A DNA stretch of 52,862 nt from the NCBI RefSeq assembly GCF_900096945.1, contig NZ_FMKA01000026.1:1-52862 (forward strand), written 5' to 3'. Below are positions 1 to 9,360 of the stretch, piece after piece. Position 1 is the first letter of the stretch. Each line of letters starts with the position of its first letter. Origin of the DNA: Anaerobium acetethylicum (lineage in GTDB: Bacteria; Bacillota; Clostridia; Lachnospirales; Lachnospiraceae). Position numbers and translations under genes: made by a program. The notes under the pieces are model-generated. The model saw only the letters and a program-made list of their open reading frames with translations. It did no database searches and was not told the DNA's origin.

Positions 1-186
1 CATGTTTGATTAGTACCTCCTTGAAAAACTCTATTGATTTTTTTAAGTATGCACTAAAAAAGAATTTTTGCCTAGGCGAGTGGTTTGACGTTTACGTTGT
101 AATAATAATGGATATCATTCGAAGGTGTTCTATAATAGTTGCTGGATTTTATTTTCCATCTGCTGGTTATAGTTTACCACTTACAG
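1..186. other. AT-rich flank inside the transposon, no gene seen
   Basis: This stretch is AT-rich like the recombinase operon beside it and lies downstream of the last gene of that operon. A 65-codon open frame on the plus strand has no ribosome binding site and no recognisable sequence, so I do not call it. The missing 5' part of rtcB is not here, so the left end of the mobile element lies outside the window. Confidence 0.5.
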
Positions 187-717
187 TTACTTTATTACAT
201 TGAGTGATGACTTGATTTTCTTCTTTTTTTCAAACGCTTGGACCCTGCTAGATAAATCGAAGTTTTCTTCTTGGAGAAATTGGAGTCGTTCTTTATACGA
301 AATGATTTCTTTTCTCAATTCATCTACTTCATTCTTTAAATCCTCTAAAAGAATATCTCTGTGAACCATTTTTTTTATGTTTGTGACAGCTTCGTCTAAT
401 TGTTCTCTCAGTTCGGTTATTTCTATTAGCGGAGAATTTGAATTGTAAACATCTTCTACATGTTCAATGTAATCTTTCAATACTTCGTTATTATAAATGG
501 TTTTTCTACTTACATCAATCATGTCAGATACAGATGCAATGTTGATTTTAGTGTTCTTCAGCCAGGTCAAAGCGGTCTCTTGTTCTGATAGACGTCTGGA
601 AAGTTCTACTTCAATTTTAAAAAGGTGCTTCTGTTGTAAAGCAGTAAGCGCAGTGTATTCATATCCAAGTTTGATTAATCGGGCATGAAGTGTATCTAAA
701 ATTTCTTTTTCATCCAT
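187..717 (-). CDS. tnpC: TnpC-like small transposition accessory protein (DUF6262-like)
   Basis: A 176-residue protein with a helix-turn-helix-like segment at about residues 58-85 (the motif VSRKTIYNN is visible) followed by a long charged coiled coil from about 100 to 165. This layout is that of TnpC of Tn554-like elements, which assists the recombinases but is not itself a recombinase. It is the last gene of a four-gene minus-strand operon and overlaps the end of the preceding recombinase gene by 22 bases. An AAAGGAGG ribosome binding site lies 9 bases before the start. The operon position and the fold support the call; the exact role here is inferred. Confidence 0.7.
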   Translation of the reverse strand: MDEKEILDTLHARLIKLGYEYTALTALQQKHLFKIEVELSRRLSEQETALTWLKNTKINIASVSDMIDVSRKTIYNNEVLKDYIEHVEDVYNSNSPLIEITELREQLDEAVTNIKKMVHRDILLEDLKNEVDELRKEIISYKERLQFLQEENFDLSSRVQAFEKKKKIKSSLNVIK

Positions 718-2513
718 AAGTCGATTTCCTCCTTTATTGAATCGAAATTCATTATGACATCTAATAGGTTAGGATAAAGTGCAATAATTTCGTCTATTCC
801 TTTTAATTGGATCCTCTGTTTTAAATCATCAAGTTCAGGGAGCAATCTTTTTCGACATAGGTTATGAAGTTTGTTTAATTCTTTTGACGCTTGTAATTTA
901 AATCCATTCCGCTCGTTGTATTCAAAAGTTTTTTTTGTTGTTTTAAAATCGTCATACGAAGTATCGGTCATATAGTATACATGGAACAAATTTGGACAAA
1001 TATTAAAAGCACAGAACATTTCATTAGTCCTGGCATCTTTAGAACATTCTCTTATTGAAGTCTTTATACATACTCCGCCTCTTTTTGCTCTGATAACAAA
1101 TTGGTTGTTCAGTGAACTGATAATTGTATCCAAATCGCTTTCTACGTTAAAATTATTATCGCGAATAAACTTGTCAATATTGTTTTTTATCTGTACTGCG
1201 TCATTACCAAGAAGTTCAACTTCGCTAGCAACTAATTCTTTGAGAAGTTTGTTAGAGTATTCGATATCTTCTTGTTTCGGAGTTTTGGGTCTAACATAAT
1301 AACCGATCATATCATCGCTTAAGTGTCCCATATATTTTTGTATATAAAGTAATGGTACATTGCGCTGATAAAGTTCTGTACAAACATGGACTCTGAACTG
1401 CTTTGTAGTAGGTGAAAATACGGAGAGGCCTCTATTCTTCGCAACAGATAACTCTGGAAAAGGGGATCTTGAACCTTTTGAAAAATCTGAATATCTGTAT
1501 AAAAAAGCATGAAATGTTGAAGTACAATAAGCGTTTGAAGGTGGAAGCGTTTTGGAATTTGGTAAATAGATTAATTTTGTCTTCTTGTAATTGGGTTGAC
1601 TGGTTCTTAAACCAACCAAAGTGTCAAAAGCTTCCTTTGTAAGCTGGTTTGCGAATATTGTCACCTCGATGTATTCTTGTTCCTGACTGCCTGGTTTGAA
1701 TTCTTTTGCTTTCAAAAAATAAGCAATGCTGTCAATGTTTTCCAGGTTTGTACTTGACAAAGAGTCTGTTTCTAATGATATAATGGCTGAAATACGCAAT
1801 CCGGTTTGACTTAAAATTACATAAATACAAGCTATGCTTCTATATATATAATTCAAGCTTTCATTTCGCATTGAGTTAATTAAAAAAGAGAGTAATTTGT
1901 TGAAATATTCTTTTGGAATATCAGGTGTTTTATTGATTTCTATTAAATTTGTGGCAATTTGATTATAGGTGAATCGGCTATCAAAAATTGATAAATCGAA
2001 GTTCAATTTATAAGTGTAATTGGCACTAACAAACTCAAAAAAGTGATTTAACGCTGTATAAAACATTGATTGTGTTGTGGCGGAACAGTGTGATTTTGTC
2101 TCGAAATACTGTTCAATTGTGTTTGGGAAAACCATTTCTAAAGAAGTCACATTTTTCGAGTCTAAATATATTAAGAAATTTTTGATATCAGAAAATCGTC
2201 TATGCACTGTTGAAATCTTTGCTGGTAAATTAAGTAAGCAAAATAAAACGAAGAATTTTGTTGTGTTTATAAAGTATTCGGGTAGGCCAGAGAAAACAAA
2301 TACCGAATCTTGGAATTTTTTCATGCTTTGATAAGGTCTAAAATCCCATTTACTGTCGTTGAATTTTATGTCACTGTCTTTAAATGGAAGATATTTGATA
2401 TCATCCAACAAAACTTGAAGATACTTTGCGTTTTCAATTCCATATTGAAAATGGTTGTCTATTGTCCAATCAATTCCTGAGACGGGACATGGTTTGACTG
2501 TGATGCTATTCAT
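696..2513 (-). CDS. tnpB: Tyrosine recombinase, TnpB-like, third of the set
   Basis: A 605-residue site-specific recombinase. The catalytic part shows the first arginine in LSQTGLRISAI, a second box KQFRVHVCTEL, MGHLSDDMIGYYVR with the conserved histidine, and the tyrosine nucleophile. The usual HxxR box reads KQFR, so the first histidine is replaced by lysine. The C-terminal 130 residues hold a cysteine cluster (C in GGVC, REC, MFC, NIC and NLC), a possible zinc-binding module as seen in TnpB-type proteins. An AAAGGAG site precedes the start, and the gene overlaps the end of the upstream recombinase by 8 bases, which suggests coupled translation. Tn554 itself has two recombinases, so this is an extra one. 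Confidence 0.8.
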   Translation of the reverse strand: MNSITVKPCPVSGIDWTIDNHFQYGIENAKYLQVLLDDIKYLPFKDSDIKFNDSKWDFRPYQSMKKFQDSVFVFSGLPEYFINTTKFFVLFCLLNLPAKISTVHRRFSDIKNFLIYLDSKNVTSLEMVFPNTIEQYFETKSHCSATTQSMFYTALNHFFEFVSANYTYKLNFDLSIFDSRFTYNQIATNLIEINKTPDIPKEYFNKLLSFLINSMRNESLNYIYRSIACIYVILSQTGLRISAIISLETDSLSSTNLENIDSIAYFLKAKEFKPGSQEQEYIEVTIFANQLTKEAFDTLVGLRTSQPNYKKTKLIYLPNSKTLPPSNAYCTSTFHAFLYRYSDFSKGSRSPFPELSVAKNRGLSVFSPTTKQFRVHVCTELYQRNVPLLYIQKYMGHLSDDMIGYYVRPKTPKQEDIEYSNKLLKELVASEVELLGNDAVQIKNNIDKFIRDNNFNVESDLDTIISSLNNQFVIRAKRGGVCIKTSIRECSKDARTNEMFCAFNICPNLFHVYYMTDTSYDDFKTTKKTFEYNERNGFKLQASKELNKLHNLCRKRLLPELDDLKQRIQLKGIDEIIALYPNLLDVIMNFDSIKEEIDLWMKKKF

Positions 2514-4794
2514 TATTATGGGCTCCTTTCTTTTTTAGGATTTCCATTAGATATGCACAATAGAGTCTTTTGATGTTTACTAAATCATCTTTATCGTGTT
2601 GTGTTAATGCGTTTGGAATCATTATGTCAATTTGGGAGATAGAATCACGAAAATACTGTGCGTGATTGACGGTGGTAATAAAAGAACAACACATTAAACA
2701 AGATAACGAATTTAATATCGAACATCTATCTTGCTTGCAATAGCCACAATTGTGTTCGACAGAATGCGCCGCATTTTCAATATGCTTGTTTTCAATTATA
2801 TCAACTATTTCCCCAGTAATAGTTACATCGCCTATTATAATACCGTAAGTTGACTCTAGCATTTTGGTTAATTCGATTTCGATATAATGGTTTTGTGTCG
2901 TATTGATGTTTTTATGACCTGACAAAACGGCTAAGGTTACGTCACTTTCAGCATGACGCATTTTATATTCTAAAGCTTTAGTCATGTGAGTATCTCTTAA
3001 ATTACTTGCGCTATAAATAGGAGTTCCTGCCTCTTTACAACATTTGGAAAAATAATTTCGAAAATCATGAGCGCTTATTGGACGAAAATTATTCATGGTT
3101 GTTCTGTATACAAATAGGTATTTCTTTAATGAATTTTCAGGGCACTCATTTCTAACTGTAGCTGATAATTTGAGGATATTTTCTAAATGCAGCTTGGTTA
3201 AGTCCGAAACCACAGCTATATATTTTTGACCATTTGAAGTTTTGCTCGTTGTTTTTATCAAAAATTGATTATCTTTCATTGTTTCGGTTATACAATCTAT
3301 GTGCAAGTGGCAGATGGAAGATATACGAAATTCTGTTTGAAGACACACGTGAAATATTGTGTAACATAATTCGTTGAAATAGGATTCGTTCTTGTGTGCT
3401 ATTAATACCTTGTTTATTTTGCAAAGCTCATCCTTTGGAATGGCGAGTGCATGATTTGTTGGAACAACTTTGAATTTTTGTAAATATTTAAAAAACATTA
3501 ATTCAAAAGTTGCTATTTGTTTTGTGTCTAAAAACGTCAAAAAAATCCGTATTGCACATAAATATTCTTCTTTTGAACTTGCGGTGTTTTGGCTTTCATC
3601 AATATAATTGCGAATCAAATGTGCTTCCCATATATTAAAATGAGTTAGGCTGGGATTAGGGTAATCTTGCCTTGATTTTGTGTCATATATGTAATTCAGT
3701 ATTTGGCTTAAAATTCTATACTGCTCATATTTTGAAGTGAAGTTGACTTTAAGGTTATTCCAAACAAATTGCATTAAGCAAGTTTTATAAACCGAAGATT
3801 TGATCTGGGAAAAATCAAATTTTTGAGTTGTTGTCGAAATACATTTGGTAGAAGTTCTTTCGTATCCATTTATGTGTAATATCCATTTTTCAGATGTTGG
3901 AACCGGTGCCAGTGGATTATAATACAAAAAGGAAAAACCATCCAATTGGCATTTGGTGAAATCGGATCTTTTTAAAAAGTTAATGTCAATATTGTCATAG
4001 TCTTTAAAAATATTCTTTCCTTCTCCAGAAGGATGTTCGATTAAATATATATAAAACCTATTTAAGATACCAATTAGCACCGCAGTGTTTGGAAACTGTT
4101 TATAGTATTCGAATTGCGATTTGTATATAGTAAAATTAAAATCCGAATATGTACTTATTGCAGTTGCATATTTGTTTAAGCTATAATCAAACTCATTATA
4201 AAAAAGAGCTGTCGTCGGATTATATTTAGCAGAATCATTGGAGCAAAAAGCCTCAACGATTTTCCGGAGGTTCGAATTATCGACTCGTATTATATGGTAA
4301 TCGACTCTCGGAGAACTGCTTTCTAAATAACGCCAGCTTACAAAAAAATATTTAATATCATCGTTTACATATGGTAACGATGCCCAACGAAGAGAAGAAG
4401 ACCAATGGTTCAAATCAAAAAGATTGCTGATTGATAACAATTTGTCTTTATATAAGCCTTTATACAAATCATTATTTAATAAAAATAAAAGCAATGGCGA
4501 GCAGAAAATTGCAGCTTGGTTGTTTGACGTCACTATGTCACACAAAAACGCCCATGTGATATCATGTGATGCTTTGGGTTTTAGGCTATCTATAAAGGAT
4601 AATAGTGAGCCGCGGATTGTCTTTTTTAGAGCTATGCCTATTTTGAAAGATGATTTTGTGATTCTTTCATCTACAAGGTTAAATACGAAGTTTTTCAATA
4701 TGTCATCTTGAATGAGATTAATATGATTTATAAATTCATAAGCTAATTCAGAGTTTCCTAACTTCTCAATCTCATATCTAGGACGGTCATTCAT
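2506..4794 (-). CDS. tnpB: Large tyrosine recombinase, TnpB-like
   Basis: A 762-residue recombinase. Visible motifs are the first arginine in CLQTEFRISSICHL, a second box SNLRDTHMT, and LSGHKNINTTQNHY with the histidine and catalytic tyrosine. The first histidine of HxxR is a serine here. A C-terminal CGYC, CSIL, CLMCC cluster suggests a zinc ribbon. I chose the second ATG (4794) because AAGGAG sits seven bases before it; the ATG at 4800 is too close to that site. The start overlaps the end of the preceding recombinase gene by 8 bases. Length and Cys cluster match TnpB of Tn554-like transposons, which works with TnpA in integration. Confidence 0.82.
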   Translation of the reverse strand: MNDRPRYEIEKLGNSELAYEFINHINLIQDDILKNFVFNLVDERITKSSFKIGIALKKTIRGSLLSFIDSLKPKASHDITWAFLCDIVTSNNQAAIFCSPLLLFLLNNDLYKGLYKDKLLSISNLFDLNHWSSSLRWASLPYVNDDIKYFFVSWRYLESSSPRVDYHIIRVDNSNLRKIVEAFCSNDSAKYNPTTALFYNEFDYSLNKYATAISTYSDFNFTIYKSQFEYYKQFPNTAVLIGILNRFYIYLIEHPSGEGKNIFKDYDNIDINFLKRSDFTKCQLDGFSFLYYNPLAPVPTSEKWILHINGYERTSTKCISTTTQKFDFSQIKSSVYKTCLMQFVWNNLKVNFTSKYEQYRILSQILNYIYDTKSRQDYPNPSLTHFNIWEAHLIRNYIDESQNTASSKEEYLCAIRIFLTFLDTKQIATFELMFFKYLQKFKVVPTNHALAIPKDELCKINKVLIAHKNESYFNELCYTIFHVCLQTEFRISSICHLHIDCITETMKDNQFLIKTTSKTSNGQKYIAVVSDLTKLHLENILKLSATVRNECPENSLKKYLFVYRTTMNNFRPISAHDFRNYFSKCCKEAGTPIYSASNLRDTHMTKALEYKMRHAESDVTLAVLSGHKNINTTQNHYIEIELTKMLESTYGIIIGDVTITGEIVDIIENKHIENAAHSVEHNCGYCKQDRCSILNSLSCLMCCSFITTVNHAQYFRDSISQIDIMIPNALTQHDKDDLVNIKRLYCAYLMEILKKKGAHNNE

Positions 4795-6151
4795 ATGCAT
4801 TCTCCTTTAATCCTGGGATAAGATCGTATAACTCATTAACAAAGGTGTTTTTGATTTTGTACTCATCTTCTTCTGTTGGGTTATAATATTTCATGGTAGA
4901 GGCTAGAGACTTATGCCGCATTAGTTTTTGAAGTTCTAAAACATGAGTCTTCAGATATTGAACTTGGAACATTGCAAATCCATGGCGGAAACGATGACTA
5001 AGATTTGTCGTTTTGGAGCCTGTATCAATTGGAATGTCAGCTCTTACAAATACAGATTTGATGTATTTGTTCCATGTTTGTGCAGACAATACGGTCCCGA
5101 TTGAGTTCAAGAAAACATAATAATTATCTTCAGAATAGTTTATAGTTGAAGTTGTGTCAGCAGAAACTTTTTTGCAATATCTGCTGTGATTATGCGCACG
5201 TGCTTTAGCATGAGCTCGCTCTATGTATTCGTTTAATAATTCATAAATATCATAGGTTATAATTATTTGCTGATAGCCCACTCCTTCGGTTTGATAGTCC
5301 TTGCTTTTATATTGTTTCGCATTAGTTATATGCATACAGGTTTTGGCATGCTGAAAGAAATCGTCAGATAATCTGTCTCTGAGATATAAAACGGGACATA
5401 GCTTCCCGTTAATTTCTATTTCTGCCAAATCTTCAAATGTCAAACCTAGCACCTCTCCTAATCTAAGTCCAAATTGATACATTAGACGAACTATACATTC
5501 TGCAAGTAAATTTCTGTCATTTCGGATGATACTAATAATTGTTTTAAAATTATCTACAGATATATACCTAGGCACTCTTTTGACAGGTGTCCCTGTCTTG
5601 AGGTTAGATTTATAGGAAGTGACATTTTCGGCCTTTTCAGTTATAGGATTTATGTTAAATGTTATGAATTCACGAGTTTCAAATAAACTGTCACATTTTA
5701 TGCCTAAATAAGAAAAAAAAGAACGATAAACCTGTAGATATTCGTTAACAGTAGCGTTGCTTCTTACGGTTTGCAGATTCATAGAGTATGATCCTTGACT
5801 CGGAGAATAACCCAAGAGAAAATATTTTAATTTTTCAATATTATCATGGTTCAAGTCGGTTAGTTTGGTTTTTGTTAAACTTAAAAAGCAATGCAAAAAG
5901 CGAAGAGCATAGATGGATTTTTCTCTGGAATTATAAGGTTGTTTTGCCATTTTGATGTTTATAAACCGGTACACAGGAGAAACCACTTCCATATTATCAT
6001 TATACAAAACAAAAGTATTCGTATTCTTCTTTTTGATTTTGTATAATCTATAGTGTATTTCTTCGCGGAATATGATTTTTCCATTATCATCTGCGTGTAT
6101 TCTTTCAAAGATATTTGTGTTGTCTTTTTTTATTTCGTTTAATATAATCAT
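4787..6151 (-). CDS. tnpA: Tyrosine recombinase, TnpA-like, first gene of transposon operon
   Basis: A 454-residue phage-integrase-type recombinase. The N-terminal SAM-like DNA-binding part is followed by the catalytic boxes GLRLGEVLGL (first Arg), LSHRFRHGFA (complete HxxR) and MRHKSLASTMKYY (His and Tyr nucleophile). All canonical catalytic residues are present, unlike in the two larger recombinases downstream. I start at 6151 because AAGGTGG lies seven bases ahead; an in-frame ATG at 6217 has no ribosome binding site. It is the promoter-proximal gene of the four-gene operon. It is the best candidate for the recombinase that cuts the target in rtcB. Confidence 0.85.
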   Translation of the reverse strand: MIILNEIKKDNTNIFERIHADDNGKIIFREEIHYRLYKIKKKNTNTFVLYNDNMEVVSPVYRFINIKMAKQPYNSREKSIYALRFLHCFLSLTKTKLTDLNHDNIEKLKYFLLGYSPSQGSYSMNLQTVRSNATVNEYLQVYRSFFSYLGIKCDSLFETREFITFNINPITEKAENVTSYKSNLKTGTPVKRVPRYISVDNFKTIISIIRNDRNLLAECIVRLMYQFGLRLGEVLGLTFEDLAEIEINGKLCPVLYLRDRLSDDFFQHAKTCMHITNAKQYKSKDYQTEGVGYQQIIITYDIYELLNEYIERAHAKARAHNHSRYCKKVSADTTSTINYSEDNYYVFLNSIGTVLSAQTWNKYIKSVFVRADIPIDTGSKTTNLSHRFRHGFAMFQVQYLKTHVLELQKLMRHKSLASTMKYYNPTEEDEYKIKNTFVNELYDLIPGLKENAYE

Positions 6152-6350
6152 GTAAAGACCACCTTTCTCACCAACCACGTCATATTGGGAAATATACACA
6201 CTTTGTAAAATAATCATAACATAAATAAGTAAAAAAGCAAATAATATTATGTAGAAGCATGTGTAAAGTTAAAAAGAATAAAAATATAGTTTGAAGCACA
6301 GACAGAATCAAGGTTTCGTTCGTTTTACACAGTTTTAGAAATAATCATTT

Positions 6351-7589
6351 GTACACGAGGGATATGGATTTCCCATCGGCGGAGTTGCAGCTACTTTATG
6401 GCCATATGGAGCCATATCCCCGGGGGGAATCGGATACGACATCAACTGCGGTGTCAGGCTTCTGAAATCGGATTTCAGGTTTTCCCAGATTGAACAGTAT
6501 ATTGAGCAGCTGGGCCATGAAATTTACACGAGTATTCCTTCCGGAGTCGGAAAGGGCGGAGATATCAGGCTTTCAGGCAAAGAACTGGACAGTGTGCTTG
6601 AGCATGGTTCGAAGTGGGCAGTCAGGAACGGATATGGAAATGAACAGGATCTGGAAAGGACGGAATCTTCCGGATGTCTGGAACATGCCTGCCCGGATGC
6701 AGTATCCGAAAAAGCAAAGAAAAGAGGGATCGACCAGCTGGGAACCCTGGGATCCGGAAATCACTTTATAGAAATCGACATTGTGGATGAGATTTACGAT
6801 GCAGAATGTGCAGCGGCCTATGGCCTTTTTAAGGGTCAGGCGGTGGTCCTGATCCATACAGGCTCAAGGGGCCTGGGACACCAGGTGGCAACCGATTACG
6901 TGAAGATCATGATGTCTGCCATGGAAAAATACGGGATAACCGTCCCCGACAGGGAACTTGCCTGCGCCCCTTTCGACTCGCCTGAAGGGCAGCGCTATTA
7001 TGCCGCAATGGCTGCGGCAGCAAATTTCGCCTGGGCAAACAGGCAGGTCATAACCCACAAGGTAAGAGAAGCCTGGGGAAGGGTTCTGGGCAGGGATGCC
7101 AGACTTACCCTTCTTTATGACGTGGCCCATAATATTGCAAAAATCGAAAGCCACGAAATCGACGGAAAATCCAAAAAGGTGATCGTCCACAGAAAGGGCG
7201 CGACGAGGGCATTCGGGCCACATCATCCGGACGTTCCGGAGCCATACAGGGCAGTCGGACAGCCCGTCATCATACCCGGAAGCATGGGAACCTTCTCGTA
7301 TGTGCTGGCCGGAACCGATGTCGGCATGCAGATGTCTTTTGGCTCCTCCTGCCACGGCGCCGGAAGGAAGATGTCAAGAAGCGAGGCAACCAGACGGATC
7401 GATGGGAAAAAGCTGATGATGGAACTCCGGGACAGAGGCATCTATCCATACATCGGCTCCATAAAAGAGCTGGCCGAAGAAGCGCCGGAGGCTTATAAGG
7501 ATGTAAATGAGATAGTCGATGTCATCCATAGGTCAGGTATTGCGAAAAAGGTTGCCCGCCTGAAGCCGGTGGTAGCTATAAAGGGATAA
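6351..7589 (+). pseudogene. rtcB: RNA-splicing ligase RtcB, 5' end removed by transposon
   Basis: RtcB joins 2',3'-cyclic-phosphate and 5'-OH RNA ends using GTP and manganese. The frame begins with HEGYGFPIGG and runs through GYDINCGVRLL (Asp and Cys metal ligands), GSGNHF (Asn-His), LIHTGSRG (His), YDVAHN (His) and SSCHGAG (the guanylylated His). The catalytic residues I know for the family are therefore all present. What is missing is the first 75-80 residues, normally ending in a PDVH-type motif. Stop codons at 6336 and 6342 close the frame upstream, and the first possible start codon is a GTG at 6594, after the Asp/Cys ligands. I therefore call it inactivated. GC content is much higher than in the adjacent transposon. 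Confidence 0.9.
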
Positions 7590-7592
7590 AAA

Positions 7593-7630
7593 TTGGTACC
7601 TGACACCATAAAAAAAGTATAAACAAAAAT
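7593..7630 (+). repeat. GGTACC-family dispersed repeat, copy 1
   Basis: GGTACCTGACACCATAAA is followed by AAGTATAAACAAA. The same string recurs near 8870, 18235 and 22240, always outside genes. This copy lies directly after the rtcB stop codon. Confidence 0.8.
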
Positions 7631-7747
7631 TTACCTTCACTTTTGTTTGCGTTAATCAGTTTTTAACCTTGCAGTGATATCATAATCTACGTCACAGGGA
7701 GCAGGAGTTAGAAACAGAACGGCAGATTTATCTGAAGGAGGTAAACG

Positions 7748-8022
7748 ATGTTTTTATATGATTATCATATGCACTCGAATCATTCCAGAGATGGGCGGGA
7801 TTCGATTTCCAGTCTGGCATATGCGGCAGCAGGAAAAGGTCTCAGAGAAATAGCGGTATCCGATCACTACGAGCCGACGTCGGGAAGGGTATCAGCGATG
7901 CGGTGAAGCTGATAGAAAGAGCCGGTTTTTCTTATGTGACTTTATACGAAGACAGAAAGCCGTATATGGTCAGGATTACTGAGAGACCCTCTGTCTGTCT
8001 GCCGGTCAGAAATTCAGCCTGA
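7748..8022 (+). pseudogene. PHP-domain phosphatase remnant (HisJ-like), internal deletion
   Basis: An AAGGAGG site at about 7736 precedes an ATG that starts a PHP domain: DYHMHSNHSRDG holds the metal-binding HxH motif and AVSDHYEP the next strand. After 52 codons the frame ends at 7904. A second frame then encodes DAVKLIERAGFSYVTLYEDR, which looks like the far C-terminus of histidinol-phosphatase-type PHP proteins. A normal protein would have roughly 260 residues, so about two thirds of the middle is deleted and the ends are joined out of frame. The start region is intact, so the event looks fairly recent. The histidinol-phosphatase identity is an inference; the PHP family is clear. Confidence 0.75.
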
Positions 8023-8121
8023 ATCAGCCTGAAATCAGCAAAAAGCAGTTGAAATCAGCAGAAATCAGGATGCGAAAATACGGAAAGCAGGATTATCATA
8101 TGAGAAAGGAGCGGATTTTTC

Positions 8122-8742
8122 ATGTATAACAGTAATGGAAGAAGTATATTGAGCCAGGAGGCGATTGCGAATTATCAGATTCCATTAACGATGATAAAGA
8201 GGCGGATCATCGAGGAATTCCTGGAAGAGAATCAGGATCGTTACAGCCTGGGAGAACTTGGATTTTTAGAGAATACGGCATTGCCAAAATGGAGATATGT
8301 AGCAGAAGAAAGGATCGTCCATGATGAGGGGATCCTGTATCATAGTCTTTTCGATATCGCGGAGGAGCTGCTTGCCATCAGGGATTTGCTGGAAACAGAT
8401 TTTCAGGAGTATAAGAAAAGAAAGGCCAGGGAAACGGAGAAGCTGAAAAACAGTTTCCGCTATGGCGTCATGCAGCTAAGGATATTTGGAAAATCAAAAT
8501 CTGGCATGAAGGTAATCGGCAGAGAAGAGGTTGCAGGAATTATCATCGGTGAATGGCTTTATTACAAATATAACCATAAGCCGAATGGGGCTATCAATAA
8601 GCACAGAATAGATTCGGGCAAGGTGCTCAGGGTAAAGGGATATCATACGTATGAAGGATTGATGCGGATCCATCCAAAATACGAGGGAACGGAAGACATA
8701 TTTGAAGCGCTGATCCAGCAAAAAGTGAAGAGAGCATCCTAG
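8122..8742 (+). CDS. Hypothetical protein, 206 residues
   Basis: I do not recognise this protein. It is soluble, rich in charged residues, with no signal peptide or membrane segment. Residues 15-45 and 75-115 look helical, including a Lys/Arg/Glu-rich stretch around KRKARETEKLKN. The C-terminal half, with GREEVAGIIIGEWLYYKY and KHRIDSGKVLRVKGYH, looks like a compact alpha/beta domain. An AGAAAGGAG site lies 9 bases ahead of the ATG, so it is probably expressed. The upstream 100 bases hold short repeats of GAAATCAGC. No neighbour suggests a role. Confidence 0.65.
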   Translation: MYNSNGRSILSQEAIANYQIPLTMIKRRIIEEFLEENQDRYSLGELGFLENTALPKWRYVAEERIVHDEGILYHSLFDIAEELLAIRDLLETDFQEYKKRKARETEKLKNSFRYGVMQLRIFGKSKSGMKVIGREEVAGIIIGEWLYYKYNHKPNGAINKHRIDSGKVLRVKGYHTYEGLMRIHPKYEGTEDIFEALIQQKVKRAS

Positions 8743-8760
8743 ATGTTCTTTTTTTATTTT

Positions 8761-8935
8761 TTGGTACCTGGTACGATGAACAGATAATGAACGAAAAATG
8801 AACAAATAATGAATAAACCAGATGATGACAGACATCAAAAAATCCGTTATATTAAGAATAAAAAGGTTTGGTACCTGACACCATAAATAGGTACCTGACA
8901 CCATAAATAAAGTATAAACAAAATGGATTATCAGC
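8761..8935. repeat. GGTACC-family repeats, copies 2 to 4
   Basis: The span holds GGTACCTGGTAC at 8763 and two copies of GGTACCTGACACCATAAA at 8870 and 8891, the second followed by AAGTATAAACAAA. Between them lies an AATGAAC/AATGAAT series repeated about four times (8778-8816). The SdpI-like gene starts just downstream. Confidence 0.75.
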
Positions 8936-8951
8936 GAAAGAAGGTATTTGT

Positions 8952-9326
8952 ATGTTTTGGATCAATCTGCTTCTGGGCATCATGGTTCCGGCTATATTAA
9001 CAGCGATAGGAATTATATTCCTAAAACACCCGCCCAAAGAAATCAACTTTATTGCCGGCTATCGGACAGCCAGATCAATGAAAAGCAGGGAAGCCTGGGA
9101 TTTTGCCAACAGATATTCCGCCAGGCTTATGCTAATTTGCGGAATTATGCTGTTGATCATATCTGCCGCTATCATGGTAATATTCCGGAATAAAAGCGAA
9201 GATATACAGGCTATGATCATGGTGATCTTATGTACTGTTCAGACGATCGCTATCGTAGTAACCATTATTCCGGTCGAGAAGGCATTGAAAGACAAATTTG
9301 ACGAACAGGGACGGCCAAAGATATAA
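8952..9326 (+). CDS. SdpI/YhfL-family membrane protein
   Basis: A 124-residue protein with three hydrophobic segments at about 3-23, 58-77 and 86-108. Between the first and second sits the family hallmark, an INFIAGYRTARSMKS segment followed by EAWDFANRYSARL. In Bacillus subtilis SdpI gives immunity to the SdpC toxin and senses it, but most family members in Firmicutes are unstudied and lack a toxin partner. No sdpC-like gene is visible here. A GAAGG site precedes the ATG. The gene is followed at once by an unknown gene and may share its transcript. Confidence 0.75.
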   Translation: MFWINLLLGIMVPAILTAIGIIFLKHPPKEINFIAGYRTARSMKSREAWDFANRYSARLMLICGIMLLIISAAIMVIFRNKSEDIQAMIMVILCTVQTIAIVVTIIPVEKALKDKFDEQGRPKI

Positions 9327-9360
9327 GAATCTGCCAGAGAGAAGGCTGAGAGGCGCGCGT

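Larger units (their letters stand above)
1..6350 (-). mobile_element. Tn554-like transposon, right part, inserted in rtcB
   Basis: The AT-rich segment carries three tyrosine recombinases and a TnpC-like gene in one overlapping operon. Its right edge is marked by rtcB, whose frame becomes open at 6345 directly after stop codons at 6336 and 6342. The coding sequence of rtcB is recognisable from 6351. Tn554-like elements have no terminal inverted repeats and make no target duplication, and none are visible. A short inverted pair, TGTGTAAA at 6260 and TTTACACA at 6324, lies near the edge and could be recombinase arm sites. Any cargo genes and the left end lie outside the window. Confidence 0.75.

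Noticed and set aside
6-203. A 65-codon plus-strand open frame at the window start
   Set aside because: It has no ribosome binding site and no family resemblance, and it lies in AT-rich transposon DNA.
187-6350. Prophage integration module
   Set aside because: Three large recombinases plus a TnpC-like protein in one operon and no phage genes fit a Tn554-like transposon better.
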